From Mikania micrantha (taxonomy: Eukaryota > Streptophyta > Magnoliopsida > Asterales > Asteraceae): DNA of 64,000 bases. Position 1 is the first letter of the stretch. Every line of letters starts with the position of its first letter. This document shows, piece by piece, positions 36,201-47,798 of the stretch. The DNA is taken from positions 53,412,067 to 53,476,066 of the forward strand of contig CM018698.1 in NCBI GenBank assembly GCA_009363875.1, given 5' to 3'. A model generated the notes under the pieces. It was not told where the DNA came from and did no database searches. It was given only the letters and a program-made list of their open reading frames with translations. The position numbers were made by a program, and so were the translations under genes.

Positions 36201-37660
36201 CGAATGAGAGTAGTGGTCGAAAGGTAGAGGGTTGGTCGAATGGCAGTCCTGGTCGAATGAAAACATCACCGTTCGAATGATACTGTGGTCGAATGAGCCT
36301 GACTGGCGAATGAAGCTTCCTTCGAATGGCTATCCAACGAATGAGAGGCTTTGTCGACTGAAGGTGAGGTGGGCGAATGGGGAGGTAGGCTCGAATGGCT
36401 GGGTTGCCATTCGCCGAATGAGGGTTTGCAGACTCATTCGACCACCTGGGTGGTTCCTTCGGCCAAGGTGCGGCGGCGCCCATCACTACCCTCTTCTCAA
36501 GGTTTTATGGTGTGTTTGAAGTGGTGTAGGTTAGTGTTTGCCCAGCTGGTCATAAGGTTCGAGGGTGATGAGTGTAACCGGTTGTCCAAGTGTTGTTCGA
36601 ACTAGGGAAGAAAACCCTAGTTTTCGTGTAACAAACAACTTCATACCTCGAATTTAGGTGGGTTTCTTTCCAGATTGGTTGTACTTTCGTGTAGAGGAGG
36701 TCGAGATCTTCGTTTGGGTTCAAGAATGGCTTGATTTCGTTGAGTTTTGAGCAAGTTATGAGCTTTGGAAGCTCAAAAATGGTGGTAGAAGCTTGAATCC
36801 GGAAATTTAGGGTTTGGGAGGTGGAAGAAAGAGGTGAAGTGAATAAAAAGAGTTCTTTTGGGGTTTATATACTCCGCGTGTGTTCGGGTTTGTTTTTGTA
36901 GCTCGGTTCGTATTTTCGTTACGGTTCCGGAAAGTACGCGCGCGTTCTTCGTAATTAATAAAAGAATTATTTAAGGATGACAAAATTATAAATATTATTA
37001 GAAATTTTATTAAATTTTGTTGCGTACAATTAAAATATCGAGTTATAATATTTTACGCGTTTATTAAACATGTTCGCGATTTTCTTAAAATAGTTTAATT
37101 TAATTTGTTTAATGATGAGCTTCAAAATTGTAAAATAAGAATTATGTTATTTCTTTGAATTTATGATCGTTCGTATCTTTTATCGTTTTCGTTTTCGTTT
37201 CGTCAGAACGCGTCACCATCGCGCGTATTCGTTCGAATCGTCATTCGAACGAACACGACGATGGTTTTGCTTTCCGACTTTTGTTTTCTACTTTTCAGTT
37301 ATTATTTCAGAACGTTAAACTATCAGAATCATTCGTACAGATCGTCACCTATGCGAATAACTCATCGGTTTAGCATTCCGTAACAACAACCGTTATCGTT
37401 TCGTTTTGTTTAACCTCGCATACGTTTACACATTATAGCACATCAATAATCATTAGTATCACTGTTCCAGGTTGTCTGATGTGTTTCTGACTGTTAAACT
37501 GTAAAGTTTAATCAGATTTCAGAAACAGTAGTATAATAGTTTACTGTATAGCATTTCATAGTTGACAGTACATCAATAGTTTGCATAGTTTGTACCTGAG
37601 TTACTGTGCCGTTACTGTTCCGTTCACTGTTCCGGCGACGGTTCCGACACAGTTGTTACA
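33273..37660 (-). repeat. 5' LTR of Gypsy B (4388 bp)
   Basis: It has the same contents as the 3' LTR: the 52-base array at 34715-34974, CGAATG words at about 35836-36420 and TGGGCC words at about 35680-36000. It lacks the fourth GGCAAGCACTGAGAG copy (21-base deletion near 34376). About a dozen substitutions relative to 24012-28420 were noted by eye. This copy would drive transcription of Gypsy B toward lower coordinates. Confidence 0.95.
36862..36873 (-). promoter_or_regulatory. TATA box of the Gypsy B 5' LTR
   Basis: On the minus strand AGTATATAAACC lies about 790 bases into the LTR, preceded by CG-rich sequence. Gypsy D has GGTATATAAAC at nearly the same distance from its LTR start. Confidence 0.65.
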
Positions 37661-38106
37661 AAGACCGAGTTCTTCTAAAGGTGTCACCTTGGAAAGGAGT
37701 GATACGATTTGGCAAGCGCGGAAAGCTTAGTCCACGTTACGTTGGACCTTTTGAGATCCTGAAAAGGATTGGTCCGGTTGCGTATCAACTCAAACTACCG
37801 GATGAACTCAGTGGAGTTCATGATGTCTTTCATGTATCGAATTTGAAGAAATGTCTTTCTGATGAGACATTGATTGTACCATTGGAAGAAATACAAGTGG
37901 ATGAACAGTTACGATTCATTGAAGAACCAGCTGAAATCATGGATCGAGAGGTCAAACAACTCAAACAAAGCAAGATTCCGATAGTCAAAGTTCGGTGGAA
38001 TTCAAGACGTGGTCCTGAATTCACATGGGAACGAGAAGACCAAATGATGAAGAAGTATCCTCATCTGTTTAAAACAACAGCAACAAACACTGAGAGCGCA
38101 CGTTAA
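37661..38106 (+). pseudogene. Gypsy A pol 3' end (integrase C-terminus and chromodomain-like tail)
   Basis: The Gypsy A frame resumes after Gypsy B as RVLLKVSPWKGVIRFGKRGK and continues to VRWNSRRGPEFTWERED and YPHLF, ending in TAA at 38104-38106. It is the direct continuation of the frame cut at 24011. No stop or frameshift is visible in this part. Apparent upstream coding from 37606 is LTR sequence of Gypsy B. Confidence 0.92.
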
Positions 38107-38621
38107 ATTTCGGGACGAAATTTCCTTCAACAAGGGGATGACGTGATGCTTCACACATCAACACTTCAGATTTTAAACGGTAAGCACAAACATTTTATGC
38201 AATTGGTTTTGTTACAAACATTTGTGCTACATTATATTTTATACATTTTATGTGCTACATTTCATATGTTACATGTTATGGTAGTACATGCATGATTAGT
38301 TACACACATTTTACTATGTACGAGGTTGCATAGTACAAACAGTTACAAACACTCAGTATGTGCGAGGTTGCACAACACATTATGATCAAACACAAACAAT
38401 CACAGTTAGGTGAACTAACTAGTGTACACGCAAAACAATTACATAAAACAATCACATTTAGTTGTGATGTTGCAAACATTGGGTTTTGTGTGTGAGTACA
38501 CACAAGCACACCGAATGATCAAACCACACCAACATGTACATTTTGAACTCACAAGTAGTGTCCTAACTACTCCTAACATTTTACAATTTTCGGGACGAAA
38601 ATTCCTTCAACAAGGGGATGA
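38107..38621 (+). other. Duplicated pre-PPT/polypurine blocks with a 0.45-kb spacer
   Basis: Directly after the stop comes AATTTCGGGACGAAATT, then CCTTCAACAAGGGGATGA (about 38109-38143). Near 38587-38621 the same block recurs as TTTTCGGGACGAAAATTCC plus TTCAACAAGGGGATGA, this time abutting the 3' LTR at 38622. The spacer is non-coding, with scattered ACAAAC and GTACATG-like words. Confidence 0.8.
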
Positions 38622-41353
38622 TGTGACAATTCGACTTTTCGGAGTAATACCGTTAACCGAAACTAACAAGAAGTGTTATGAAATGTCACAAAATCAAATT
38701 GTAAGGGTTTGTATTAAACAAAATTAACCCTAAAATGATTTAATTACAAGAATAGACCTTGGAAAAGGTTATAGGTAGCAATTTTGACTTTTGCAAGTCA
38801 AAAATTCGAATATATGGCTTGTAAATCGAAATTCATAGTAAATCATGGTTAGAAAACGAATTCAACACTTTCTTAACTCACATTGATGGTGAGTAACATC
38901 TGAGATACGTTATGGAACTCTTCAATCATCGAATTTATTCAGAAATCGGTTACAAAACTCGAAACCGTAGCCCTACATATCTAAAACCTCAACATTCGAT
39001 CAAATTTCGCAAAATTGAACTCTCAGAGACTCTATTCGGCATCATTAGGATCTGTTACAAGCAACAATTCGATCGGTGAAGCTTCGGTTTGAAGAATTGA
39101 TCTTGAGGGGGGCCGAACCTAGGGCTAGAAGTCGATCTCGTTCAATTGATCATCAAAACAAGTAAGTTCTCGTTCCTACACCTTCTAACATGGCCGACTA
39201 AGGATAACCACAGGTTAATTTCAGTTTCTAACATCAGATTAATGGGATTCGAATTCTAGGGTTCATGTGGGGGATCGATTTGGGGGTTTTGTTAAATTGA
39301 GTTTAAGAAAGAAATCGATTGGCACAGAGAGTTTAGAAATCATTAGTTTAATGAAATCCATGTGTTGATTTCATCAAACAATAACGAATTGAATGATTTC
39401 AATTCTAGGGTTTTTAGAACAAATCGGTTTTGGGGATTTTGATTGAAATGGGTTTGATATTCAAATTGATATACATGGATAGTTTCAGAAGATGCCGACT
39501 AAGCAACCTCAATTATCAATTGGGTGTTCTAACAACGAATTGTAAGACTTTGATTTCTAGGGTTCATACTTAGAACCGAATTGGGGGATTCTTAGCAAAC
39601 GTGAATTAGAATCAAATTGGATCACATTAATAGTTTCAGAGTATACCGATCAAGCTTAACCCCATGATGATTCATGGTTTTAACTTCGAATTGCACAAGA
39701 TTGATTATTAGGGTTCTTAGATAGAAACTTTTTGGGGATTTCGATCTAAACAGATTAGATAGTTAAATTAAGTGTTACAGAGAGATTAGAAATCCATTAA
39801 ATAGTGAAACCCCTATGGAAACATGGTCTATTGTTACAGAAATCGATCAAATCGACATATGGGTTTCGAATTTTGGGTTCGAACCTATGAACATCAATTT
39901 AATCGATGAATGGTGTTGTAATTCTGAATTGGAACTGGATTGGAGCTCATTAGGGACCTGGGAACAAAACCCCTATGTTATGGGGATTGAATTCAGTCGA
40001 ATTTAGAGCCGATTGGTGGTCACATAGTTTGGTTATGGATAACAAAGGGGTTAGTGGGCCGTTTGGGCTTATAACAATTAAAAACCAAGTCTATTAATGA
40101 AAATTGGAACAGATCAGATGGTGGGATGTGTGTGCTAAGAAGTAGAGGTCGCGGGTTCGAGCCCGGCCTCTGCTGGTTTTTGAGATTTTAAATCATTTTA
40201 AGTAATTTTATCATAACTCTTTCATGATAACTCTGTTTTGACTGGTTCAAGTTGCGTTGGAACCGTAACGGAATCACGAACGTATTAGAATAATAAAATT
40301 CACATTTTAGATCTAAAACGAAATCGCGTATAATTACGTTTATTTAAATAAAATCATATATGGTTTTATTTAAACGATTTCAAAGGCACGCGTACATACG
40401 TATGCATATTCTTAACACTCTAACATACGTGTGTTGACACGTATGCGATTTCAAACATAAACCGACATTCTGAATAACACTAGGTTATTGTTAAAACACA
40501 GGTTCTTCGTAAGAGGACTTTCTACGCAAGTTCACGAGTGTTTGATCATTCTGCTACAATCAAAGGTGCGTACACGGCCCCTTTCTTATTTTAACTGTTT
40601 TGGGGAGAAAACATGTGCAACAAACATTTTAGATACATATCACTTGCATGAGTTAGCTGTTTACATTATGTGCAAATATAGCATTACAAGTCCTTACACT
40701 TCGAACCGTTTAGTTTGCCGTAGCGCAAAGCGTGGTAGTTGGAAATAGATCTATTAGGTTTGACAAACCTCACTTGGTAGATGGGATCTACGCAAATGTT
40801 TGACTGACCAAACACACATTACTATTGTTTATGCTAGACAATAGTGGCAAGGCAAAACATGCGTTAGCATGCAACAGTCAGCTTCGGTGTCGACCACTTA
40901 TGTAAATAGTATAAATGACTAGCTATCATGACTATGCATGTGTGATTATGTTATCTGCAAACTTTATATTCAAACTATGGTTTCAACATTTGTGAATGCT
41001 TAAACCTGTGTAATGCACCAACCTTTGTGTTGACTTGATTTACATGTTTTCTCAGGACGCTAAGGTGCACAAGAAAGCAGGCATGGACTAGGAGATTGAG
41101 TCGCATGCATGTCTTTACATTATAGTTATTTGGATTTGAACATTTGAAAACTTGGCATTGTAATTTACATTTTACAATTGTTATTGTTTTAAAACGCTTC
41201 CGCAAACTTTGAAAATTTTGATGTTACAGTTTTAGACCAAAGTATGTTTTGAAATTCATATAGAGGTCTTCGTTATGTCTAATGATCTGAGATCCTGGTT
41301 TGTCACGTTCCCAAACGGTATGATTCCGTTAGTTGAAAATTGGGGGTGTGACA
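38622..41353 (+). repeat. 3' LTR of Gypsy A (2732 bp)
   Basis: It starts TGTGACAATTCGAC like the 5' LTR and ends TGTGACA. The centre (about 39240-39900) has at least four degenerate copies of a roughly 155-base unit with CTAGGGTTCAT/TTTGGGGG. A further segment (about 39900-40850), absent from the 5' LTR, holds a tRNA-like hairpin at 40144-40171. No gene is visible. Confidence 0.93.
40144..40171 (+). other. tRNA T-arm-like hairpin with RNA polymerase III B-box in the Gypsy A 3' LTR
   Basis: GGTTCGAGCC (40154-40163) matches the B-box consensus. It sits in a nested hairpin: CGGG/CCCG around TTCGAG, and outer arms AGAGG (40144-40148) and CCTCT (40167-40171). No complete tRNA cloverleaf or anticodon arm can be drawn, so this is not a tRNA gene. 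It could be a SINE or tRNA remnant. Confidence 0.5.
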
Positions 41354-44300
41354 GACTTCCAGGCTATAGCTGCTCCACCAAGGGTGAACACATAACCGCT
41401 TGTGGATTTGGAATCTTTCATATCGGATATACAGTTTGCATCACTGTATCCTTCTATAACAGCTGGATCTCGGCCATAATGCAGCCCATAGTTTCTTGTG
41501 TATCTTAAGTACCTTAGTAATCTTTTCATGCTCTTCCAATGTTCAGAGCTCGGATTACTAGTATATCTACTTAGCCTACTCACAGCATATGCTAAGTCTG
41601 GCCGTGTACATGTCATCAGATACATCAGACTGCTAATAATCTTGGAATACTCTAACTGAGCAACACCCTCACCTCTATTTTTTGATATATGTTGGGTGGT
41701 ATCTACTGGAGTTTGAGCCACACTCGTATCCCCCTCATTGAACTTTTCAAGGATTTTGTCCACATAGTGAGATTGACTCAACACAAGACCATGTTGGGTT
41801 CTATTGATCTTTATACCAAGAATCACATCAGCTAGACCCATGTCTTTCATGTCAAATCTCGCTTTTAACATGTCTTTTGTAGATTTAATCATCTTATCAT
41901 CACTCCCCATGATAAATATCGTCTACATAAAGACATAATATCACATAACCTCTCATTGTGTTTTTCACATAAACACACTTGTCGCATTCATTAATTTTGA
42001 AACCATTGTTAAGCATAACTTGGTCAAACTTTTGATGCCATTGTTTTGGAGCTTGCTTCAAGCCATATAATGACTTGACTAATTTACACACTTTTCCTTC
42101 TTGGCCTAAAGCTGAGAAACCCTCAGGTTGCTCCATGTAAATTTCCTCTTCTAAATCCCCATTTAGAAAAGCGGTTTTAACATCCATTTGGTGGACTTCC
42201 AAATTTCTTAAAGCCGCTATTCCAAGCACCAACCTTATCGAGGTTATTCTAGTCACAGGCGAGTAAGTATCAAAGTAATCTACTCCTTCTTTTTGTCTAA
42301 ATCCTTTGATCACTAACCTTGCCTTGTACTTATCAATGGAACCATCAGCTTTCATCTTCCTTTTGAATATCCATCGATATCCAAGTGGTTTACACCCTGG
42401 TGGAAGATCTAATAGCTCCCAAGTATGGTTTTGTAAAATAGAATCAATTTCATTCTTGATTGCCTCTTTCCATTGAGGTCCTTCCGAAGAGGTGACTGCA
42501 TCACGATAGGTCTGGGGCTCTCCCTCAACCATATAAGTAAGAAAATCAGGTCCAAAAGATTTTTCAATCCTTTGCCTCTTACTTCTTCTTGGCTCAACCT
42601 CTTCAGCCTCTAATTGTTCTTGATCTTCATCATGAACAATCTCATCAACTGGCATTGATGAACTTGGGAGTTCCTTTTTCAAGCAAGGAAACACTTCTTC
42701 AAAGAATGATGCATTCCTTGACTCCATTATAGTATTCTTGTGTATTTCAGGATTCTTTGAATCATAAACAAGAAACCGATATGCACTACTATGATGGGCA
42801 TAACCAATGAATACACAATCCACGGTTTTGGGTCCTATTCTTTGAACCTTTGGTGGTGGAACCACCACTTTTGCTAGGCACCCCCACACTTTCAAGTATT
42901 TGTAAGATGGCTTTCTTCTCATCCATAACTCATAAGGAGTTACATCCTTTTTCTTGAAAGGTATTTTGTTTAAAAGATAAGTAGCCGACAAAATAGCTTC
43001 CCCCCACATGTCCTGGCTCATTCCAGAACTAATTAACATAGCATTCATCATCTTTTTCAATGTACGGTTCTTTCGTTTCGCAATACCATTTTGTTGTGGG
43101 GAATAAGGAGCGGTACACTCATGGATAATTCCATTTTGTGCACAAATATCGGCAAATGGTGAAACATATTCTCCGCCTCTATCACTCCTTAGAACTTTTA
43201 TCTTTTTGTTGAGTTGATTCTCAACCTCAGTTTTATACAAGACAAACTTGTCAATTGCTTCATCCTTACTCTTAAGTAATTAGACATAGCAATATCGTGT
43301 ACTATCATCAATAAATATGATGAAATACTTATTTCCACCTCTTGTAGGAATCGATTTTAAATCACACACATCAGTATGAATTATGTCAAGGGGTTCGGTT
43401 ATTCTTTCAACCGACTTAAAAGATGATCTTGTTTGTTTTGCTTCAACACATGTTGTACATTTGTATTTTGAATCAATGGAAAACTTTGGAATGCAATCTA
43501 ATTTGATCAAACGACGCATCGAATTGAAATTAACATGACCTAAACGATCATGCCAAACATTAGATGACTCAATTAAATAAGCAGAAGTAGAAGCATTTTC
43601 ATTCATGTTCTCAACCTTAGCTATTACATTGAGTTTAAACATTCCATTTTGGGCATAACCCTTACCAACAAACATTCCACGCTTAGTTAAAACAAATTTA
43701 TCAGATTCAAAAACTAAACGAAAACCATGTTTGTTAAGCAACCATCCTGACACGAGGCTCTTGCGTATGTCAGGAACATAGAGCACGTTACTCAAAGTGA
43801 GCTCCTTTCCCGAAGTCCACTTTAAGATCACACTACCTTCACCCTTGACATCGGTAGTTCCTGCATTCCCCATGTACAGCTTAGAGTCACCCACCACCTC
43901 TTTAAACGTATTAAAGAGGGCCCGATCAGGAAACACATGGCGGGTAGCACCAGTGTCAACCCACCACCCCTTAGGGTCATTTGACACCAAGTTGATCTCC
44001 TCCATCATAGTAGTGATGTCAGAGACCATAGCAACTAAAGGCATATCATCCTCCATCATATGTGCTCGGTCCTGTTTAGGAGCCTTGCACTTATCAGCAC
44101 GGTGACCATGTTCACCGCAATTGTAGCATTTCCCCTTAAATTGGAAAACCTGCTTCCTCACACCACATTTTTTCGGCCCAAGGTCCACAACCTTGCCTTT
44201 GCCTTTGCCCTTGCCCTTGTAGTTGTCAATTTTCTTTTTGTACCCACCGGAAGATTGACCATGCTCCACCATATTGGCTTTTGGAGGAAATTGTTGTTGT

Positions 44301-44958
44301 GTTATTTTCAAAGCCATCCCGTTGTCTTCCTCAATTCGAAGACGTACCACAAGGTCTTCCACCGTCATTTTCTTTCGCTTATGCTTTAGGTTGTTCTTGA
44401 AGTCCACCCAACTTGGAGGCAATTTTTCAATCATGGCTGCAACTTGAAATGTCTCACTAAGAGTCATTCCCTCAGAATGTATGTCGTTTAGTATAATTTG
44501 CAACTCTTGAACTTGGTTCAAAACTGTATTAGTATCAACCATTTTATAGTCCAAGAAACGGGCTACCACAAACTTCTTTGTGCCAGCATCCTCCGTTCTA
44601 TACTTTTTGTCTAACGACTCCCATAATTCTTTGGCAGTTGTTATCTTGCAGTGAACATTATACAATGCATCCACTAAACCGTTCAACACATAGTTGCGAC
44701 ATAGATATTCCGAGTGTTTCCACGCTTCCAAAGCGCTTATGGATTGGACATCCCCATCAGTAATTGCAGGAGGGGATTCAGTTAGGAACCTCGCAAGGTT
44801 CAAAGTGGTCAAGTAAAACAACATCTTTTGTTGCCACCTCTTAAAGTCCAAACCCGAAAACTTTTCAGGTCTTTCAGCATGATTTGCCACAGTCTGGGCA
44901 GCTTGGCACCAACTAATGGTCCCATAGGTGTTGTAGTTTGAGCAGGTACAGTTGTCAT
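41354..44958 (-). pseudogene. Copia 2 gag-pol, main part, with nonsense codon and frameshifts
   Basis: The likely start is ATG 44958-44956 (MTTVPAQTTT); a frameshift near 44895 is needed to join it to the gag frame (ERPEKFSGLDFKRWQQKM). Then come the zinc knuckle CYNCGEHGHRADKC, protease WWVDTGATRHV and the HHCC region (WHDRLGHVNFNSM ... CTTCVEAK). The integrase core has HTDVCDL, RSDRGGEY and PQQNGIAKRKNRTL; the usual Glu before RKNR is Lys here. Reverse transcriptase (WIFKRKMKADGS, LCLYVDDI) and early RNase H (GYSDANCISDMKDSKST) follow. TAA at 43282-43280 interrupts the integrase, and a frameshift at about 41910 lies directly after the YVDD motif. The frame is cut at 41354 after GGAAIAWKS and resumes at 17231. 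Confidence 0.92.
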
Positions 44959-45860
44959 TACTGAAACAAAAGTGGAAATGCAAACGAAGCAAGTCAGATT
45001 TTCAGAAATAAGGTTTACACAAAACCAAATTTTAAATTTAGCTTTTTAACTCAAACAAAGTTATTTGAGTTCATGTAACGTTTGCATGACTTGTTTTGGC
45101 CTAATAGGTTAAGACACTCTTTCCAAGAATCCCCAGGAAAGCAAGACAGGTCCCTCGGCTGATTGGGATATATGCGAATTACTTTCCTAGACAAGAAACT
45201 CAGATAACGATGTCCACCCTTCCAGTTACTACAAGTCCGCCACTTAAAACTTAAACTTTGATGAGCTTAATTTATCAAAATATTGTGGTTTACAAAAAAC
45301 CGTATGGTTTATACAAAACCAAAATCAAATTTTACTAAAATTTGACACTTATTTGTGGAATTATGGTTTACACAAAACCGACCCCAAAATCGAATTGATT
45401 TTTTTTAAAGCATCAAACGTTTTATAATTTTCGGTTTTTACATCAAGAACCTTTTTCTAGCACGCTCGTTAGAAATAAACGATTATAACTATCGTTTATA
45501 AAAGTCGTAGAAAAAAAAACGATTTGAATATGTTCGTTAAATAAACGTTAACAAAACGGTTTATAAAACTTTTGGTTTACACAAGAACAAATTGAATTAT
45601 ATAAAACCAAACTTTGTTAACAATCATCAAAACAGAAAATAATCAGTTATGGTTTACAAAAAACCAAAAGAAAATGTATGAATTTTCCTATTAATAAAAA
45701 AAATACTTGTTTACCAAAAACAAAATTTAAAAACATATTTTAAATTTCTTGATAAATAAACATTTGTACGAAACTAAATAGTTTATATTTCTGTTTTGTA
45801 ATCCGATAATTTTAAAAACACAAACTTATGAACGGTGGTTTTTAAAATCTGTTTTAAGCT
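44959..45860 (-). other. Copia 2 5' leader with repeated GGTTTACACAAAACC words
   Basis: No coding sequence. A 15-base near-palindromic word (plus strand GGTTTACACAAAACC) and close variants occur at 45012, 45287, 45306, 45365, 45574 and 45651. No standard tRNA-iMet primer site is visible next to the LTR at 45861. Confidence 0.65.
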
Positions 45861-46495
45861 TGTAGGAACACCGTTCACAAAATAAACAAATACTTTTATT
45901 ATTCAATTACTCGAATTATAATTCAGAGAAATACAAAATCTAAAATAAAGTAATACAAGAAATATAAAAATGTTAAAATTGAAATTACAAGAAGAAATAT
46001 AAAACAAGATGAAACGAATTGAAATGAATTTGGTGGCTGAGGATTTCTGTTCAACAGAGGTCCCTTAAAACATATTTCGGGCCACCCAGGTGAACCCGAC
46101 TGTTTCCCAGGGTACAACAGCCGAAGCAGTGTGTATTGCCGGAGTTAACCGAAAACCCGAAACTTCACCTGAAACAAGAGGGTTTCACACGAGAACCGAT
46201 CGTTGTAGGTTGTTGAGAATTCAACAAAGCAAATGATTGTGTTTGAAACCTTTGGAGCTTGTGTGTATATATCTCAAGTGGTGTAGTGATCTCAAATTCT
46301 AGCAACTTCAACAAGAGGCCAAATGCCTCTATTTATACTTGTAGTCTTAGCATTTCAAAGGTTGCCATTATGCCCACTAACTAGCATATTCATGGCCAAT
46401 TGCCCACTAACAAGCACCATATTCATGACAAATGAATTGGTATATGAAAGGTTTCTATTTCTTTTTCCTTTTTCTTTTCACACAAAATTCCAACA
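45861..46495 (-). repeat. 5' LTR of Copia 2
   Basis: It is 635 bp. On the minus strand it starts TGTTGGAATTTTG at 46495 and ends at 45861. A minus-strand TATA box (GTATAAATAGAGG) lies at 46326-46338. It is followed on the plus side by a (TG)n microsatellite. Confidence 0.93.
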
Positions 46496-47798
46496 ATATG
46501 TGTGTGTGTGTGTGTATGTATGTATGTGTGTGTGTGTTATAAAAATGAGCAACATTGCAACATTATATGCTAGCTTCTGAATGCCTTTATCCACATTTAA
46601 GGAATACAAGGATTATTCTTAAAAATAATCATGACTTACAGTAATTGATAGTAATGATGGATAATTCTTGATAAAAATCTTGTATTACTCTTCTGTTTAA
46701 AAAGATACTTGAGCTTGTAGGCCCAAATGTAAGAGAACTATAATTCTTTATATTATCATTAAGATCCTCAAAAGAAATTGATAATATTGGACAACACATT
46801 AAATATTTTGGTTAGAAAAATGTTGTGTTGTCCAACTTTTAGAAAATTTGTATTCATTTTAACATTTAAAGTCAATGCATACCTATGTATTTATCTTTTT
46901 GTTAGATTTAAGCAACCTTTAATATTGAGAAATACTTACTGATATAGCTGATTTGATTGGACCATAACTTCCTTTAATTAAGAAGAATTCCAATATTGTC
47001 TTTTCTAGCCTAAAAAAGTTGAATCTTGAGTGTGTTGTTTTAATAATAGTTTAGACCCCACTATTTGAACCGGAATATTTTATTTTTGAAAAAAAGTTTC
47101 CTGAATCTTAAGTCAAATTGCAAAGATGAGAAAAACTTCAATTAGGATATTCATAAAATTGATGGTATTTCAAAAATAAACATGGTTGTGTTCTTGATTG
47201 AAATTCATGTATTATGTGGTTGATATATATATATATATATATAACATATAATTCTGCTCATAAATGCATATATATATATAGGCTAATGACAATTTGGGGT
47301 GAGCAATTCACGGTCCATACTCGCAAAAACCGTGAACACGAGCCGCGAAATCTACGAACCATGTTTAAAAAAATTAAAGGGTTGGTTTTTGGTTCTCATA
47401 TTTGTGTAAATTTAGTTTTTGGGTCGGTTCGGTTATGACCCGTTGGTTCCTTGAGATAACTGTGAAACCCATGGGATTGTTTATGTGAGTGTTAGTTGTA
47501 ACAATGAGTTTGAATTTACATGACGATTTATTTTAGTTGAAACAATACTAGAAGTCTAGATGGTTAATTGCCCCAAAAACTGGATACTCCAATTTATTCG
47601 ATACAGATCTAAAGAACATGGAGTATTCCAACTATGTCATGGTTGCATGCAAATTGTTAAGGACTAAATTATTGTGCAGGTATATCTAAATTCGAAGGCA
47701 ATATTGTGTATATTCCTTTTTGCATAAATCATGTCAATAGAAATGATAATATTAACGTTTTAAGTTTCTAATACAACTGATTTAATTGTTTAATGTAG
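46496..47798 (+). other. CACTA internal non-coding region
   Basis: It begins with a (TG)n/(TATG)n microsatellite (about 46497-46537) and is AT-rich throughout, with a (TA)n run near 47224-47242. No transposase coding was recognised, so the rest of TnpD and the 5' exons of TnpA are missing or too decayed. The end (TTTAATTGTTTAATGTAG) looks like a splice acceptor. Confidence 0.55.

Larger units (their letters stand above)
24012..37660 (-). mobile_element. Ty3/Gypsy element (Gypsy B), complete, innermost and youngest of the nest
   Basis: The 13.6-kb element has LTRs of 4409 and 4388 bp. On the plus strand it starts TGTCACACCCCGGG and ends AGTTGTTACA. The flanks are GAGAC (24007-24011) and AAGAC (37661-37665), a 4/5 duplication inside the Gypsy A pol. 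Primer site, gag-pol and polypurine tract all lie on the minus strand. The two LTRs are near-identical, so insertion is recent. It would be a chromodomain-bearing Gypsy by its C-terminal region. Confidence 0.95.
17232..41353 (+). mobile_element. Ty3/Gypsy element (Gypsy A), complete ends, split by Gypsy B
   Basis: It begins TGTGACAATTCGAC at 17232 and ends GGGGGTGTGACA at 41353. Perfect GACTT duplications lie on both sides (17227-17231 and 41354-41358). It has a tRNA-iMet primer site, an accessory ORF, gag-pol, two polypurine-like blocks and a 3' LTR. Without Gypsy B it would be about 10.5 kb. It lies inside the RNase H of Copia 2 and carries Gypsy B within its integrase C-terminal region. 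The chromodomain-like end suggests the Tekay/Del group. Confidence 0.95.
15681..46495 (-). mobile_element. Ty1/Copia element (Copia 2), full length but split by Gypsy A
   Basis: Two 635-bp LTRs in the same orientation lie at 15681-16315 and 45861-46495. On the minus strand each starts TGTTGGAATTTTGTG and ends GTGTTCCTACA. Gag-pol runs leftward from 44958; its RNase H is split, with one part right of Gypsy A (to 41354) and the rest at 16827-17231. The flanking pentamers are ATATA (15676-15680) and ATATG (46496-46500), an imperfect duplication in a TA/TG-rich stretch. It was inserted in the 3' part of the CACTA transposase region. Confidence 0.92.

Noticed and set aside
37606..37660. Start of an ORF reading into the Gypsy A pol remnant, as if a fused gene
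   Set aside because: The first 18 codons are Gypsy B LTR sequence; the fusion is only the insertion junction.
40121..40180. Possible tRNA gene
   Set aside because: Only a T-arm and B-box are present; no acceptor, D or anticodon arms can be placed.
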